DNA of 14,347 bases from Deltaproteobacteria bacterium (GTDB lineage: Bacteria > Bdellovibrionota > UBA1018 > UBA923), in contig JACQAW010000365.1 of assembly GCA_016194725.1 (NCBI GenBank), positions 1-14,347 of the forward strand, in the 5' to 3' direction. Positions within the stretch are counted from its first letter, which is position 1. Each line of letters opens with the position of its first letter. The notes under the pieces were generated by a model that was not told the origin of the DNA, did not search any database, and was given only the letters and a program-made list of their open reading frames with translations. The position numbers and the translations under genes are program-made. Shown piece after piece: positions 1 to 6,239 of this stretch.

Positions 1-77
1 GCCCTAGCCACCGCTCCAGTCATACCACCCACAAAGAGCAAGCAGGTCGCCAAAGCCAATTTTTTCGCCGATTTCAT
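1..77 (-). CDS. Exported protein, N-terminal signal peptide only (truncated by window edge)
   Basis: Only the first 25 codons are inside the window. They read MKSAKKLALATCLLFVGGMT followed by GAVAR: a Lys-rich n-region, a hydrophobic core and an AVA-type signal peptidase I site. This is a typical Sec signal peptide, so the mature product is periplasmic or secreted. The ATG at 77 is fixed by a near-perfect Shine-Dalgarno (GGAGGTGA, complement of 81-88) six bases upstream, the strongest ribosome site in the window. The gene is divergent from the small cysteine-tailed gene starting at 162, so bases 89-161 must hold both promoters. Nothing of the mature domain is visible, so no function can be assigned. 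That this is a real gene start is well supported by the ribosome site and signal peptide together. Confidence 0.8.
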   Translation of the reverse strand, partial: MKSAKKLALATCLLFVGGMTGAVAR

Positions 78-161
78 GGATCACCTCCGCGCAATAGAAA
101 AGCAAACCATATGCCACCCGTATTGCCGGCATCGCGCGGCTGTAGTATATCCCTCAGCAAT

Positions 162-482
162 ATGCAGCTCACCGCCGACAACTTCAAAAATGGGTTTCTC
201 GTCGACGACGAGGTGATCGCGGGCGTCACTCAAATGGAAGGCGCCGCGACACCGGTTTACGCCGCGTATATCAGCCACTATTTGACGGGTGAAACATTTG
301 CATATCAGGAATTCGACGCCGTCGAGCCGGCGCTGCGGTTTCTGGCCGGCGTCGATCGACCATGGGTTTACGAAGCCGTGGGCTGCAGCGCAAAAACCAG
401 CGCGCCCAAAAGCACGTCCGCCTCTTCAAGAGGCTGCGCTTCTGGAAGTTGCGGCAGCTGTCAGACCGAAACGACTTCCTGA
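162..482 (+). CDS. Small hypothetical protein with cysteine-rich C-terminal tail
   Basis: A 106-residue soluble protein that I do not recognise as a family. Residues 1-75 look like a folded, slightly acidic domain (for example FLVDDEVIAGVTQMEG and FDAVEPALRFLAGVDRPW). This is followed by a Ser/Ala/Lys-rich linker and a cysteine-rich tail ending GCASGSCGSCQTETTS. Including the earlier VGC there are four cysteines, and CGSC forms a CxxC pair that could bind metal or an Fe-S cluster. Codon third positions are GC-rich like the neighbours, which argues for a real gene. The start is uncertain. ATG 162 gives a sensible N-terminus but has no clear Shine-Dalgarno; ATG 111 in the same frame would add 17 unlikely residues. 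The gene converges on the Nfu gene and their 3' ends overlap by 22 bases. A link to Fe-S metabolism is only suggested by position and the CxxC tail. Confidence 0.55.
   Translation: MQLTADNFKNGFLVDDEVIAGVTQMEGAATPVYAAYISHYLTGETFAYQEFDAVEPALRFLAGVDRPWVYEAVGCSAKTSAPKSTSASSRGCASGSCGSCQTETTS
420..434. repeat. Perfect 7-1-7 inverted repeat beyond the nfu stop codon
   Basis: GCCTCTT-C-AAGAGGC is a perfect inverted repeat. It lies 26 bases past the nfu stop on the minus strand and inside the linker codons of the convergent small gene. It could form a hairpin at the end of nfu mRNA, but no U-run follows closely (the nearest is CTTTT about nine bases on). It is therefore a weak candidate for a terminator or 3'-end stabiliser, or simply coding sequence. 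Confidence 0.3.
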
Positions 483-1027
483 ACTTCGGGAATCGCTTCC
501 TTGAGCCGCGTTTCAATTCCCATCTTGAGCGTTGCCGTTGAACTGGGGCAGCCGCTGCACGAGCCCTGAAGCAGCAGATAAACCGTTCCGTTTTCATATC
601 GCTCGAACGTGATGTCGCCACCATCCATCGCCACGGCGGGACGAATTTCGGCATCGAGAATCGCGCGAATCTTGTCTTCCACAGCGCCACTGCCCTGGCC
701 CGTCGGGCCGCTGCTGACGGCGGACTCGTCAACGACGGGCATGTTGTTGAGCAGGTGGTCCTTGAGAATATCGTTTACGCCGCGGTTCAAGCCTTCCCAG
801 TCGCCTGAGTCGCCCTTAGTAACCGTGACGAAATTTTTTCCAACCATCACTCCAGCCACGCCCAGAATACCGAACAGGCGCTTGGCGAGCGGCGAACGCT
901 CAGCAGCTTCGAGATTCGGAAAGTTGGCTGCGCCTTTTTCAAGCAGCGTGCGGTTCACGACATACTTGAGGGTGTTGGGGTTCGGGGTAAATTCCAGCGA
1001 AATATCGACTCTTTCAGTTGTGCTCAT
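461..1027 (-). CDS. nfu: Two-domain Nfu-type iron-sulfur cluster carrier (Nfu_N + NifU C-terminal domain)
   Basis: A 188-residue protein with the architecture of mitochondrial NFU1 and its bacterial relatives. An Nfu N-terminal domain (about residues 9-95, starting with the hallmark ISLEFTPNPNTLKYVVNRT) is joined by a Gly/Ser linker (105-114) to a NifU-like C-terminal domain (about 115-183). The latter carries the cluster-ligating C157-x2-C160 in GSCSGCPSS and the MDGGDI motif. In this family the CxxC pairs of two subunits bridge a 4Fe-4S cluster, which is then handed to client apoproteins in the cytoplasm. Length and motifs are complete. The ATG at 1027 is chosen because the family domain begins just after it. 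An in-frame TTG at 1063 would add 12 residues without homology, though AGAGG lies very close to the ATG. The gene follows the glycerate kinase gene after 55 bases and may be co-transcribed with it. Confidence 0.93.
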   Translation of the reverse strand: MSTTERVDISLEFTPNPNTLKYVVNRTLLEKGAANFPNLEAAERSPLAKRLFGILGVAGVMVGKNFVTVTKGDSGDWEGLNRGVNDILKDHLLNNMPVVDESAVSSGPTGQGSGAVEDKIRAILDAEIRPAVAMDGGDITFERYENGTVYLLLQGSCSGCPSSTATLKMGIETRLKEAIPEVQEVVSV

Positions 1028-1082
1028 GCCTCTATTGATAGCCGTTTTGCCTAAATACGACAATAGCTATCCCATATCTAAT

Positions 1083-2357
1083 TTAGTCACAGCGGAGCAG
1101 GTGTAAGTCTTGAAGATTATTGCCCGTTAGACCGGTGCGCACCAGCGCCCCTGCAGCCAAAAGCGCGGAATACGAGTCAAAACGAGCCAGGGCCTGCGCC
1201 ACGTTTACCCCCGCTTGTTCGGCGCGCTGGCAGGTGCCGCCGTCCACCAGCCCACCCGCCGCATCGTTGTTTCCGTCGATTCCATCGGTGCCGGCCGCCA
1301 GAAAACTCCAGCCCGGTATTCCGCGCAGATGATCGGCAAGCGCCAACGCCAGGTGCTGGCTGCGCCCGCCGCGCCCGGCCTGCGCGCGTGTGATGCGTAA
1401 AATCGGCTCGCCAAACCGAACCAGCAGCTGAGGCTGGCGCCGGTCGGCCACGGTTGCTGCGTAATCGGCGGCCAAGCCCAGGGCGCCGCTTTCTATGGGG
1501 GTTTCATTCAAAATCACGTTCACCGTCGTCTGCTCGCGCGCCACCTGCGCCGCCACTCGCGCCATCTCGTGGCCATCGGCCAGCAAAACGTGGCGGGGCG
1601 ACGCTGTCGCTTGCGGAGTCTCGGTCAATGCGGCCAGTACGCGGATACTGGGCTGCGACAGACGACTTTCCAAAATTCGCCTCGCATCGGCGCGCGTGGT
1701 CAGATCGGCGACAAATGGGCCGGAACCAATCGTAGCCACCGAGTTGCCCGCCACGTCAGAAAGCACCAGCACGGTAACGCCGCAGCGGAATTTTGAAATG
1801 AGTCTCCCGCCTTTGACCTGCGAGAGGTGTTTGCGAACCGTATTGAGCTCGGAAATCGGCGCGCCCGAATCCATGAGAGCGCGCGCGACCTCTGCTTTTT
1901 CCGCAAGCGTGATTCCGTCATTGGGCGAAACCAGCAACGCCGAAGCGCCACCCGACAGGAGAAACAACGCATGGTCATTGGCAGTGCACATTGCCGCAAT
2001 TTCAAGAAGGCGCCGGGTGGACGCCAGACTTTTTTCGGTCGGGTGCGGGTGGCTGCCCACCATGACCTCAACGGGCCCGAGTTTGGACGGCGGTGGTGTG
2101 GCGCCATCCGGCATGATAATCACTCCCCCGCGAATCTGCGGCCCCAGCTTTTCCAATACCCCTTGAGCCATGCGCAGTGCGGCCTTGCCCGCGCCGAACA
2201 TCCAGAGATGCCCCGGGCCCGCGAGCTTGACGTCAAAACGCGAAGTGGGAATCGCGAATCCGCGGTCGCCGTCGCGGGGCTCGAGCTTGGACGACACCAG
2301 CCAGTCCGGAGCGCAGCGGTCCAGAGTTGTGCGGAAGATATTTTCGAGGGGATGCAT
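1083..2357 (-). CDS. Glycerate 2-kinase, DUF4147/MOFRL family
   Basis: A 424-residue cytoplasmic enzyme, usual length for the family, which phosphorylates D-glycerate with ATP to 2-phosphoglycerate. It feeds serine, glyoxylate or tartrate breakdown into glycolysis. Conserved blocks run in order: FGAGKAA (54-60), LSGGASALL (134-142), NTVRKHLSQVKGGRL (172-186), SDVAGN (200-205), IGSGP (210-214), then the C-terminal MOFRL domain with GRGGRSQHLAL (328-338), GTDGIDGNNDAAGG (356-369) and TGNNLQDL (411-418). No key block is missing. The ATG at 2357 puts HPLENIFR first, as is usual for the family, although no good Shine-Dalgarno precedes it. Relatives have been annotated gckA, ttuD or 'hydroxypyruvate reductase', so no symbol is given. 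The gene lies 117 bases downstream of the topoisomerase VI A gene and 55 bases upstream of nfu. There is no obvious functional link with either, so this looks like housekeeping context. Confidence 0.95.
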   Translation of the reverse strand: MHPLENIFRTTLDRCAPDWLVSSKLEPRDGDRGFAIPTSRFDVKLAGPGHLWMFGAGKAALRMAQGVLEKLGPQIRGGVIIMPDGATPPPSKLGPVEVMVGSHPHPTEKSLASTRRLLEIAAMCTANDHALFLLSGGASALLVSPNDGITLAEKAEVARALMDSGAPISELNTVRKHLSQVKGGRLISKFRCGVTVLVLSDVAGNSVATIGSGPFVADLTTRADARRILESRLSQPSIRVLAALTETPQATASPRHVLLADGHEMARVAAQVAREQTTVNVILNETPIESGALGLAADYAATVADRRQPQLLVRFGEPILRITRAQAGRGGRSQHLALALADHLRGIPGWSFLAAGTDGIDGNNDAAGGLVDGGTCQRAEQAGVNVAQALARFDSYSALLAAGALVRTGLTGNNLQDLHLLRCD

Positions 2358-2421
2358 CTGTTGGTAGCTTACAATGCTCGTTTAACGCCGTCATGCGACC
2401 CCGCGTCTTGGAACACCAGGC

Positions 2422-2457
2422 TGCAGATTCGGACCGGAGACACAGACTGTATCTGCA
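2422..2457. repeat. Inverted repeat in the topoisomerase VI A / glycerate kinase gap
   Basis: TGCAGAT (2422-2428) and ATCTGCA (2451-2457) form a 7-bp stem around a 22-base loop. Flanking GG and CC can extend it past one mismatch. A separate 10-base palindrome CCTGATCAGG (2459-2468) follows directly. Both lie in the 117-base gap after the top6A stop. No U-run follows on either strand, so this is not a standard intrinsic terminator. It could be an mRNA-end structure or an operator for the glycerate kinase gene. Otherwise the gap (2358-2474) shows nothing recognisable. Confidence 0.3.
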
Positions 2458-2474
2458 ACCTGATCAGGCCAAGA

Positions 2475-3623
2475 TTAAACGAAGTTACCTTTGCGAATTT
2501 TGTCGACGATGATCTTCTCCGGCATCGTAGGATCGCGCGGATCAACGGTGAAATATGCCTGCTGCTCGCAGCGTCGCTTGTTCTTGAGCAGCCAGTGCAG
2601 AATCTCGGCGAGGCCCTTGTTTTTCCGGTCCTGAAAAAACGGGTCGTTCTTCAGCGCGTCCTCGGCTTTTTTCAATGCCCGCACTTCCTGAGCGTCGTTT
2701 TCTTTCACGGGGTAATCGTTGAGGTCGTATTTCTTGATGTCCTCGGGCAGCACCCCCAGAAAGCGCACGTCGGGAGCAGAGAAGTCGGAGTTCCGGATAA
2801 GGCTTGCGGCCGAGCCGGCCTTGAGCGTGCGAAAGATATTCTGCATGGTGTACGCGTCGAGATCGCCGAAGAAAAACAGCGGCACCTTGAGCTGGTCCTG
2901 AATCAGCTTGGCCCAGCCGCGCACGGCATTCGACGGCACGCCCTGGGCGCCCATGAGAATGCAGTTGTTGCGCTTGGTGAAGCCGTTGGCCTGCAGCGTG
3001 TTGGCCGTACCTTCCGACTCCACGATCAGGCCGAATTCGATTTTCTTCTTGGCCGTGAGCTTCAAATTCTGCGGCCGGTTCTTGGGCTGAAACGGGCTGG
3101 TACCCAGCTTTGAAAGGTCAATCGTGGCCTTCGTGCCGTCGGGCATCGTTTCGGTGACCACGAGCTGCTGCGAATAGGTTTGGCCGCCGCGGTCGTTGGC
3201 GTAGCAGTTCACCTCTTCGCGGTAGCACTCAAGCATCTCGCAGATGAAGTCAATCGTCGAATCGCTTTCGTCCTGGTCGGCAAAGTCGAGGGGCTTGAGG
3301 GTGGAGTTGTGTTTGATCTCGCCTTTGGCGATATAGTACAACTCGCGCTTGGTGTTCACGGCGCCGGTGTCGATGTTTCGCAGCAGCACCTCGAGCATGA
3401 AAATCGCGCGCGACATTTTTTTCACCGACGACACGTTCAGTTCGGTGCGCACCTTTTTGGGGCCGGGCGTAAGATAGCCGATCTTGGGGTTGTAGCGGGA
3501 GTTGTCGAGCGAGCACTTGGTGGCCAGCAGCACGGGGCGGCGGGCTTTTTCCAGATCCATCAGTAGTCTGCTACAAAGGTCCTTGGAAAGTTTCGGAATG
3601 ACTTTATCGGCAGCCAAGCTCAT
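2475..3623 (-). CDS. top6A: DNA topoisomerase VI subunit A (Spo11-like)
   Basis: The 382-residue DNA-cleaving subunit of a type IIB topoisomerase. Family signatures appear in order. The winged-helix TKRELYY motif at 91-97 matches the archaeal 'KREIYY', so Tyr97 is the expected nucleophile. The TOPRIM domain begins with LIVESEGTANTL (199-210), Glu202 being the likely metal-binding acid. MGAQGVPSNAVR (224-235) corresponds to the 'GKGYPD..TR' block. FFGDLDAY (251-258) supplies the DxD acids Asp254 and Asp256, followed by LKAGSAAS (267-274), matching the archaeal 'lKyGS'. The 'DPxG' usually found after DxD is DAYT here, and the GKG is GAQG, so this is a divergent but apparently active member. Its ATG overlaps the subunit B stop (ATGA), with AGGA eight bases upstream, indicating coupled translation. 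Topo VI is nearly universal in archaea and present in plants and some algae, but patchy in bacteria. Confidence 0.93.
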   Translation of the reverse strand: MSLAADKVIPKLSKDLCSRLLMDLEKARRPVLLATKCSLDNSRYNPKIGYLTPGPKKVRTELNVSSVKKMSRAIFMLEVLLRNIDTGAVNTKRELYYIAKGEIKHNSTLKPLDFADQDESDSTIDFICEMLECYREEVNCYANDRGGQTYSQQLVVTETMPDGTKATIDLSKLGTSPFQPKNRPQNLKLTAKKKIEFGLIVESEGTANTLQANGFTKRNNCILMGAQGVPSNAVRGWAKLIQDQLKVPLFFFGDLDAYTMQNIFRTLKAGSAASLIRNSDFSAPDVRFLGVLPEDIKKYDLNDYPVKENDAQEVRALKKAEDALKNDPFFQDRKNKGLAEILHWLLKNKRRCEQQAYFTVDPRDPTMPEKIIVDKIRKGNFV

Positions 3624-5308
3624 TTCTCTTTTCCTTTCGCTTTGGCTTTCTCAGAAGCTTCGGCTTTGGCCTGCTCGGCCTGAATAACGATGGCGTCAGC
3701 GCTGGCAAATTCCTCTTCGGCGACTTTGGCGTCACGGCCCAGAATTTTGACCAGGCCCTCTTCGGCCCTGGTCTTGCGAGCGGCAGGCGCTTCGGTAATT
3801 CGGCAAAGGCCTTCGACCAGAATGGGGCAAAACTGCTCGATGTGGCGCAGCTTTTCCTCGAGGTCATTGGCGCGGCCTTCGCGGCGAATGTGGCGCGAAA
3901 GTTTCTGGCCCGCCTGAATCAGCGCGCGCCTGAGCTCCTCGACCAGCTCGTCGCTGGCGTCGATGGTCTCTTTCGAGGCGTTCTTGAATTTGATGAACGG
4001 GCTGACCACTGAAACAGCGATAACGTAAGGGCCCTGGGGCACGCTGTTCTTGGGTTGCACCAGCTCATAAGCGCGCCAGTTCACGCTTTCGATCGCCTTG
4101 ATGATCGCGCAAGCGGCCTTGTCGAACTGCAGAGGCACGCGGTTGGCGAAACGCAAAACCGTGGCCGGCGCCTCGGGGTCTTCGACCACGCGGTCTTTAA
4201 GCCGCGCGATGGCCACTTCGAGCTGAATGGGCTTGAAGTCGCAGATGCACGGCTTGCGCGTGATGACCGAGAAAAAATCGACGGTGCCCAGGCGTTCAAT
4301 GGCCTTGGAAAGCGCCAGCTCGCCAATCGAAAGCACCGACTTGGTGCTGGGGGCCATGAGCTGCGTGTTTTGGATTTTCTGGAACAGCTCTTTGAACTCG
4401 GCCTCTTTGAGCGCATCGACGCTCTTGCCCAGCGTGGCCGGTTTGATACCGTTGTTCTTGAACTCTTTTAACGTGCCTTCGTTGACGCGCGAGAAACCTT
4501 TTTTCAGCCAATTCGACACGGTCATTTTGCCAAACAGGTGGGAGTGCGCCATGAACTCACCCAGCTTCATCGTATGGGGATGGGGCTCGATGGCATCGGG
4601 AATCTCGGGAATCACCTCGGTGACCCGCTTGATCGTCTGCCATTCCGGCTTGGCGTCGCCGGCGGCGGGCACTTTGTATTTCAAGGTCATGTGCGGGTTC
4701 ACGAGCGCGGTGCCGCTGATGTAGTTGAGCAGGCCGCCCTCGCCGTTGAGCTGGATGCGCCCGTCAAACAGGAACTCGACCGAAACGCCGTGCGGCCGGT
4801 CCCAGTCGATCGTTTCTTTGTTCTTGAGCACGCCCTTGTTGTGTTTGATATCCACTTCGACCAGTGCTTTGAGCGCCTTGCGCATCTCTTTGGTCTTGCT
4901 GATCACCCACGCGCCCTGCGCGCTGGTCAGCTGCGCCCAGGTGGTAGCGGCCGAAATACCGATGCCCTGCTGTCCACGCGAGCAACGCCCCCGGCCAAAC
5001 TTGCTCGAAGCCAGATATTCGCCGAAAACCTGCGAAATCTCGTCGGCCGTAATGCCTGGGCCATTGTCGGTCACCCGAATGCGGACCTGATCGGTATTTT
5101 TCAAAGTCCCGGCGCCGACCTTTTCCACCTCGATCGTCAATTCCGGTAGAATTCCAGCGTCCTCGCAGGCATCCAGCGCGTTATCGACGGACTCTTTAAG
5201 AGTCGTCAAAACGGCTTTCGTTGAGGAGGAGAAGCCCACTTGTTGAAGATTTTTTGAAAAGTACTCCGCTGTACTGCTCGAGCTAATCTTGTTTGATTTC
5301 GAAGCCAT
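3620..5308 (-). CDS. top6B: DNA topoisomerase VI subunit B (GHKL ATPase)
   Basis: The 562-residue ATPase subunit that dimerises on ATP binding and drives duplex passage through the break made by subunit A. GHKL motifs are intact: N-box LKESVDNALDA with Glu39 and Asn43, DNGPG at 81-85 (Asp81 contacts adenine in the family), and the ATP-lid GQQGIGISAA at 112-121. PHPHTMKLGEFM (242-253) matches the archaeal 'PHPhG..lg.l' block. An H2TH-like region follows to about 315, then SIGELAL (327-333). The transducer domain has NRVPLQFDKAACAI (389-402) and SPFIKFKNASKETI (436-449), whose Lys446 fits the switch lysine of the family. WRAY (411-414) stands where archaeal proteins have WKxY. A charged, Lys/Ala-rich tail (about 520-562) is probably flexible. 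ATG 5308 is the natural N-terminus. The gene leads a two-gene operon with top6A. Confidence 0.94.
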   Translation of the reverse strand: MASKSNKISSSSTAEYFSKNLQQVGFSSSTKAVLTTLKESVDNALDACEDAGILPELTIEVEKVGAGTLKNTDQVRIRVTDNGPGITADEISQVFGEYLASSKFGRGRCSRGQQGIGISAATTWAQLTSAQGAWVISKTKEMRKALKALVEVDIKHNKGVLKNKETIDWDRPHGVSVEFLFDGRIQLNGEGGLLNYISGTALVNPHMTLKYKVPAAGDAKPEWQTIKRVTEVIPEIPDAIEPHPHTMKLGEFMAHSHLFGKMTVSNWLKKGFSRVNEGTLKEFKNNGIKPATLGKSVDALKEAEFKELFQKIQNTQLMAPSTKSVLSIGELALSKAIERLGTVDFFSVITRKPCICDFKPIQLEVAIARLKDRVVEDPEAPATVLRFANRVPLQFDKAACAIIKAIESVNWRAYELVQPKNSVPQGPYVIAVSVVSPFIKFKNASKETIDASDELVEELRRALIQAGQKLSRHIRREGRANDLEEKLRHIEQFCPILVEGLCRITEAPAARKTRAEEGLVKILGRDAKVAEEEFASADAIVIQAEQAKAEASEKAKAKGKEK

Positions 5309-5319
5309 TCCTTATAAGT

Positions 5320-5344
5320 ATTATACTTTGACCTCGCCTGTCAA
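5320..5344 (-). promoter_or_regulatory. Candidate promoter of the topoisomerase VI operon
   Basis: On the minus strand a perfect TATAAT (5325-5320) lies 11 bases before the top6B ATG. A perfect TTGACA lies upstream at 5344-5339, but the spacer is only 13 bases, too short for a classical sigma-70 pair. Either the TATAAT works with another upstream element, or the TTGACA pairs with a weaker downstream box (AATACT, spacer 16). Transcription from the TATAAT would start about five bases before the ATG. That would explain why the only Shine-Dalgarno-like sequence, AAGGA, directly abuts the start codon: the message may be essentially leaderless. Confidence 0.5.
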
Positions 5345-5358
5345 AACGCGCCGCGCGT
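5342..5358 (-). terminator. Possible weak intrinsic terminator after the cupredoxin gene
   Basis: Read on the minus strand, ACGCGC-G-GCGCGT is a perfect inverted repeat (5358-5346) followed by TTTT (5345-5342), 22 bases after the cupredoxin stop. A hairpin of about five GC-rich pairs with a three-base loop and a short U-run would be a weak terminator closing the four-gene sensor operon. It overlaps the TTGACA proposed for the top6 promoter, so the same bases may do two jobs. Confidence 0.4.
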
Positions 5359-5379
5359 CAAAGTGAAATGATTTCAAAA

Positions 5380-6069
5380 CTAGTAATTTGGGTCGCCGGG
5401 TTTGTAGGGCTTGCCTTCTTTGTTGAGATGCTCTGGGACTGTGGTCCTGCGTTCCTTGAACGTGATTTTCACGGAGCCGGCACCGGCCGGGGCAGCGATG
5501 ACGGCTTCGTTGCCCGAATCATCCATCGCATGAATCTTGTATGCACCGCTGGCCGGAGTTTTTAACGTGAACGACCCATCGGGCTTGCTGCGCGTATGAT
5601 AGCTGTGCGGCAGCACGACGATCACTCCCGACATGGACGTGTGAATATTGCAAAATACGTCCACGCGGCCAGGCGCCTTGAACTTCACCACGCCGGCTTC
5701 GGGGCCCTTTTCGATTTTCGACAAGGTCGTCTCGTTATACTTTGCGTTGCCTTTGAACAAGCCCAGATCAAACGCGTTGCCCTTGGAGGCCGAAAACGCA
5801 TTGTGAAAAACAAAGTCCTCATTGGGGAACCGCACGGTTTGTCCCACTTCGACGGCCAGTACGCGCGGCACGAAAGCTTTGTCCTTCTGTCGCATTTCGG
5901 CAACCGGTGGCGCCTTTGAAACCTCGCCATTCGCGGCGTCAGCGTAGATCACCGCTTCAACACCATTGCCACCGTCATCCACCACTTTGCCGGTAACCAT
6001 ACCGGCGAAACTCAGGACCGGGAAAATGAGCCCTGAGCTCAGGGCAAGAAGCCAAAAACGATCTGCCAT
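5380..6069 (-). CDS. Periplasmic cupredoxin with C-terminal carboxypeptidase-regulatory-like domain
   Basis: A 229-residue exported protein. Residues 1-22 are a Sec signal peptide ending near SFA-G. The mature part has a plastocyanin-like beta-sandwich with a full set of type-1 copper ligands: His89 in FVFHNAFS, and Cys140, His143 and Met146 in FCNIHTSMSG. So it should bind a single blue copper ion and act in electron transfer or copper sensing in the periplasm. From about residue 155, SKPDGSFTLKTPASGAYKIH resembles a carboxypeptidase-regulatory-like fold. The tail is basic, then proline-rich. Similar proteins are often labelled 'methylamine utilization protein', but no methylamine genes are nearby, so that name should not be taken as function. 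ATG 6069 has GGAGAG eight bases upstream. It is the last gene of the overlapping set with the 66-residue membrane protein, pseudo-ABC protein and Cache-HAMP sensor, starting 31 bases before its upstream neighbour ends. Confidence 0.88.
   Translation of the reverse strand: MADRFWLLALSSGLIFPVLSFAGMVTGKVVDDGGNGVEAVIYADAANGEVSKAPPVAEMRQKDKAFVPRVLAVEVGQTVRFPNEDFVFHNAFSASKGNAFDLGLFKGNAKYNETTLSKIEKGPEAGVVKFKAPGRVDVFCNIHTSMSGVIVVLPHSYHTRSKPDGSFTLKTPASGAYKIHAMDDSGNEAVIAAPAGAGSVKITFKERRTTVPEHLNKEGKPYKPGDPNY
6030..6045. repeat. 16-base perfect palindrome in the gene overlap
   Basis: GCCCTGAGCTCAGGGC reads identically on both strands. It sits exactly at the stop codon of the 66-residue membrane protein and within the signal-peptide codons of the cupredoxin. 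In mRNA it could fold into a 6-bp GC-rich stem with an AGCU loop, followed by UCAUUUU. It is therefore a possible weak attenuator or a ribosome-queue element that tunes cupredoxin level; a dimeric regulator site is an alternative. Confidence 0.45.
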
Positions 6070-6239
6070 ATATTTCGCTCTCCGTGAGAAGTGTCAAAGC
6101 TTTGATTTGTTCCAAGCAATACCACAACTCCAAGAGCCAGCCATGCGAGAACCCAGAATATTTCGGCGGCGTGAATCAGGCGCGCGACGTCCCACTTCTT
6201 GTCTTTGGGACTGATGGAGTTGCTTGCATTCGTGCTCAT
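6039..6239 (-). CDS. Small single-pass membrane protein
   Basis: A 66-residue protein with one predicted transmembrane helix, IFWVLAWLALGVVVLLG (residues 27-43). It follows a charged N-terminal segment (SPKDKKWDVARLIHAAE) and precedes a 23-residue polar tail. It has no signal peptide; the Lys-rich N-terminus suggests a cytoplasmic N-terminus. I do not recognise a family. It is likely real for three reasons. Its ATG overlaps the stop of the preceding gene as ATGA. AAAGG stands eight bases upstream of that ATG. The next gene begins inside its last codons. The position between a membrane ABC-fold protein and a periplasmic copper protein suggests a small membrane partner or accessory of that assembly; this role is inference only. 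Confidence 0.68.
   Translation of the reverse strand: MSTNASNSISPKDKKWDVARLIHAAEIFWVLAWLALGVVVLLGTNQSFDTSHGERNIWQIVFGFLP

Noticed and set aside
1028..1063. Upstream TTG start for nfu
   Set aside because: It would add 12 residues outside the Nfu_N domain; the ATG at 1027 fits the family.
2379..2481. CGTTTAA/TTAAACG inverted pair around the top6A-glycerate kinase gap, considered as attachment or insertion ends
   Set aside because: Only seven bases about 90 apart, with no integrase, transposase or target duplication; probably chance.
1827..3113. A 428-codon open frame on the plus strand
   Set aside because: It lies antisense to glycerate kinase and Topo VI A, crosses both genes and the gap between them, and shows no domain. 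High GC creates such shadow frames.
5380..6069. Methylamine-utilisation function for the cupredoxin
   Set aside because: Only a family label; no methylamine dehydrogenase or maturation genes are in the window.
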